Shown here: positions 6,059 through 6,418 of the stretch, piece after piece
Layout: each line of letters begins with the position of its first letter
How positions within the stretch are numbered: position 1 is the stretch's first letter
Source of the DNA: an uncultured Chlamydiae bacterium
GTDB lineage: Bacteria; Chlamydiota; Chlamydiia; Chlamydiales; SM23-39
Direction of reading: 5' to 3'
Assembly: GCA_903909295.1 (NCBI GenBank)
Contig: CAIVVG010000033.1
Coordinates: forward strand, 1 to 6,418
Length of the DNA: 6,418 bases
Notes under the pieces: generated by a model
Databases searched by the model: none
Seen by the model: the letters and a program-made list of their open reading frames with translations, nothing else
Told to the model about the DNA's origin: nothing
Translations under genes and position numbers: made by a program

Positions 6059-6418
6059 TCAATTCATTAGAATTTCGTAGGCATGCCCCATGATTTTTTT
6101 GATAATATTAGGGTATCGCCTGTGGATGTCTAAAAGTTTATCCTCGAATAGAAGATGCCCGTTTATTAACTGACCATCTAGGATCAAGGCTTTTACAAGG
6201 TATGCGTCGATTCTCCAGTGAGAATAAAAACTTCTGGATATCAATCGTAAATCGTTAATCGCAGACTTATAGTCCATATGTTCCAAGTTATAGAGCGATT
6301 CCCATAACAAATAAATGACTTCACCTCCTAACTCATTTCTATTTACGAATTTGATTAACTTGTGGAAATTTTCACCCTCTTTGGTGTTGCTTTCCTCACA
6401 GGATATGAAAGACTCAGC
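6059..6418 (-). CDS. 3' part of an unrecognised, probably helical (TPR-like) protein
   Basis: The frame is open from the window edge to a TGA at 6059-6061, giving 119 visible residues; the 5' end lies beyond base 6418. A TTG at 6310 could be read as a start, but about 36 sensible codons continue upstream to the edge, so a partial gene is the better call. The visible part contains amphipathic helices with spacing reminiscent of tetratricopeptide repeats, for example YKSAINDLRLISRSF followed by DAYLVKALILDGQL. No catalytic motif, membrane helix or known family is recognisable. Codon use is AT-rich, like the two genes after it. The next gene starts 29 bases after its stop, so the two are probably one transcript. 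A TPR-type scaffold or repeat protein is a guess from the helix pattern only. Confidence 0.65.
   Translation of the reverse strand, partial: AESFISCEESNTKEGENFHKLIKFVNRNELGGEVIYLLWESLYNLEHMDYKSAINDLRLISRSFYSHWRIDAYLVKALILDGQLINGHLLFEDKLLDIHRRYPNIIKKIMGHAYEILMN

Noticed and set aside
1..6418. tRNA or rRNA genes, CRISPR arrays, insertion sequences or phage attachment sites
   Set aside because: No repeat-spacer pattern, transposase motif, terminal inverted repeats or tRNA-like cloverleaf was seen when reading both strands.

Overview
The window carries a complete high-affinity potassium pump operon on the + strand (kdpF-kdpA-kdpB-kdpC, 31-4326). Facing it on the - strand is a block of three accessory genes (6418 down to 4340). 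Gene density is high: no stretch over 300 bases lacks a gene, and the longest non-coding gap is the 139 bases at 5093-5231.

Kdp region: KdpA is the K+-selective channel-like subunit, KdpB the P-type ATPase that drives it, and KdpC and KdpF the accessory and stabilising subunits of the inner-membrane KdpFABC complex. All diagnostic residues that could be read are present, and lengths match the family (29, 559, 658 and 184 aa), so the pump looks intact. kdpF and kdpA are 2 bases apart. kdpA/kdpB and kdpB/kdpC each overlap by 4 bases at ATGA, which fits one translationally coupled transcript. No kdpD or kdpE sensor/regulator gene lies directly downstream. What lies upstream of base 1 is unknown, although a reading frame that could be the tail of another gene ends in an ATGA overlap with kdpF.

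Accessory region: in transcription order, it starts with the 3' part of an unrecognised helical protein (6418-6059, 5' end outside the window). Next come two different proteins that each join an N-terminal export signal to a class I SAM-dependent methyltransferase fold (6029-5232 and 5092-4340). Their enzymes would end up outside the cytoplasm, where SAM is not normally available. This is the most unusual content of the window; secretion into a host cell is one possible explanation, but it is inference.

Base composition differs sharply between the halves: the kdp genes are GC-rich and favour C-ending codons in kdpB and kdpC, while the - strand genes are AT-rich. One half may therefore have been acquired. 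The organism is probably a Gram-negative-type bacterium, given the export signals and the Kdp type. A host-associated lineage such as an environmental chlamydia or another PVC member is a guess from the gene style, not shown by the sequence.
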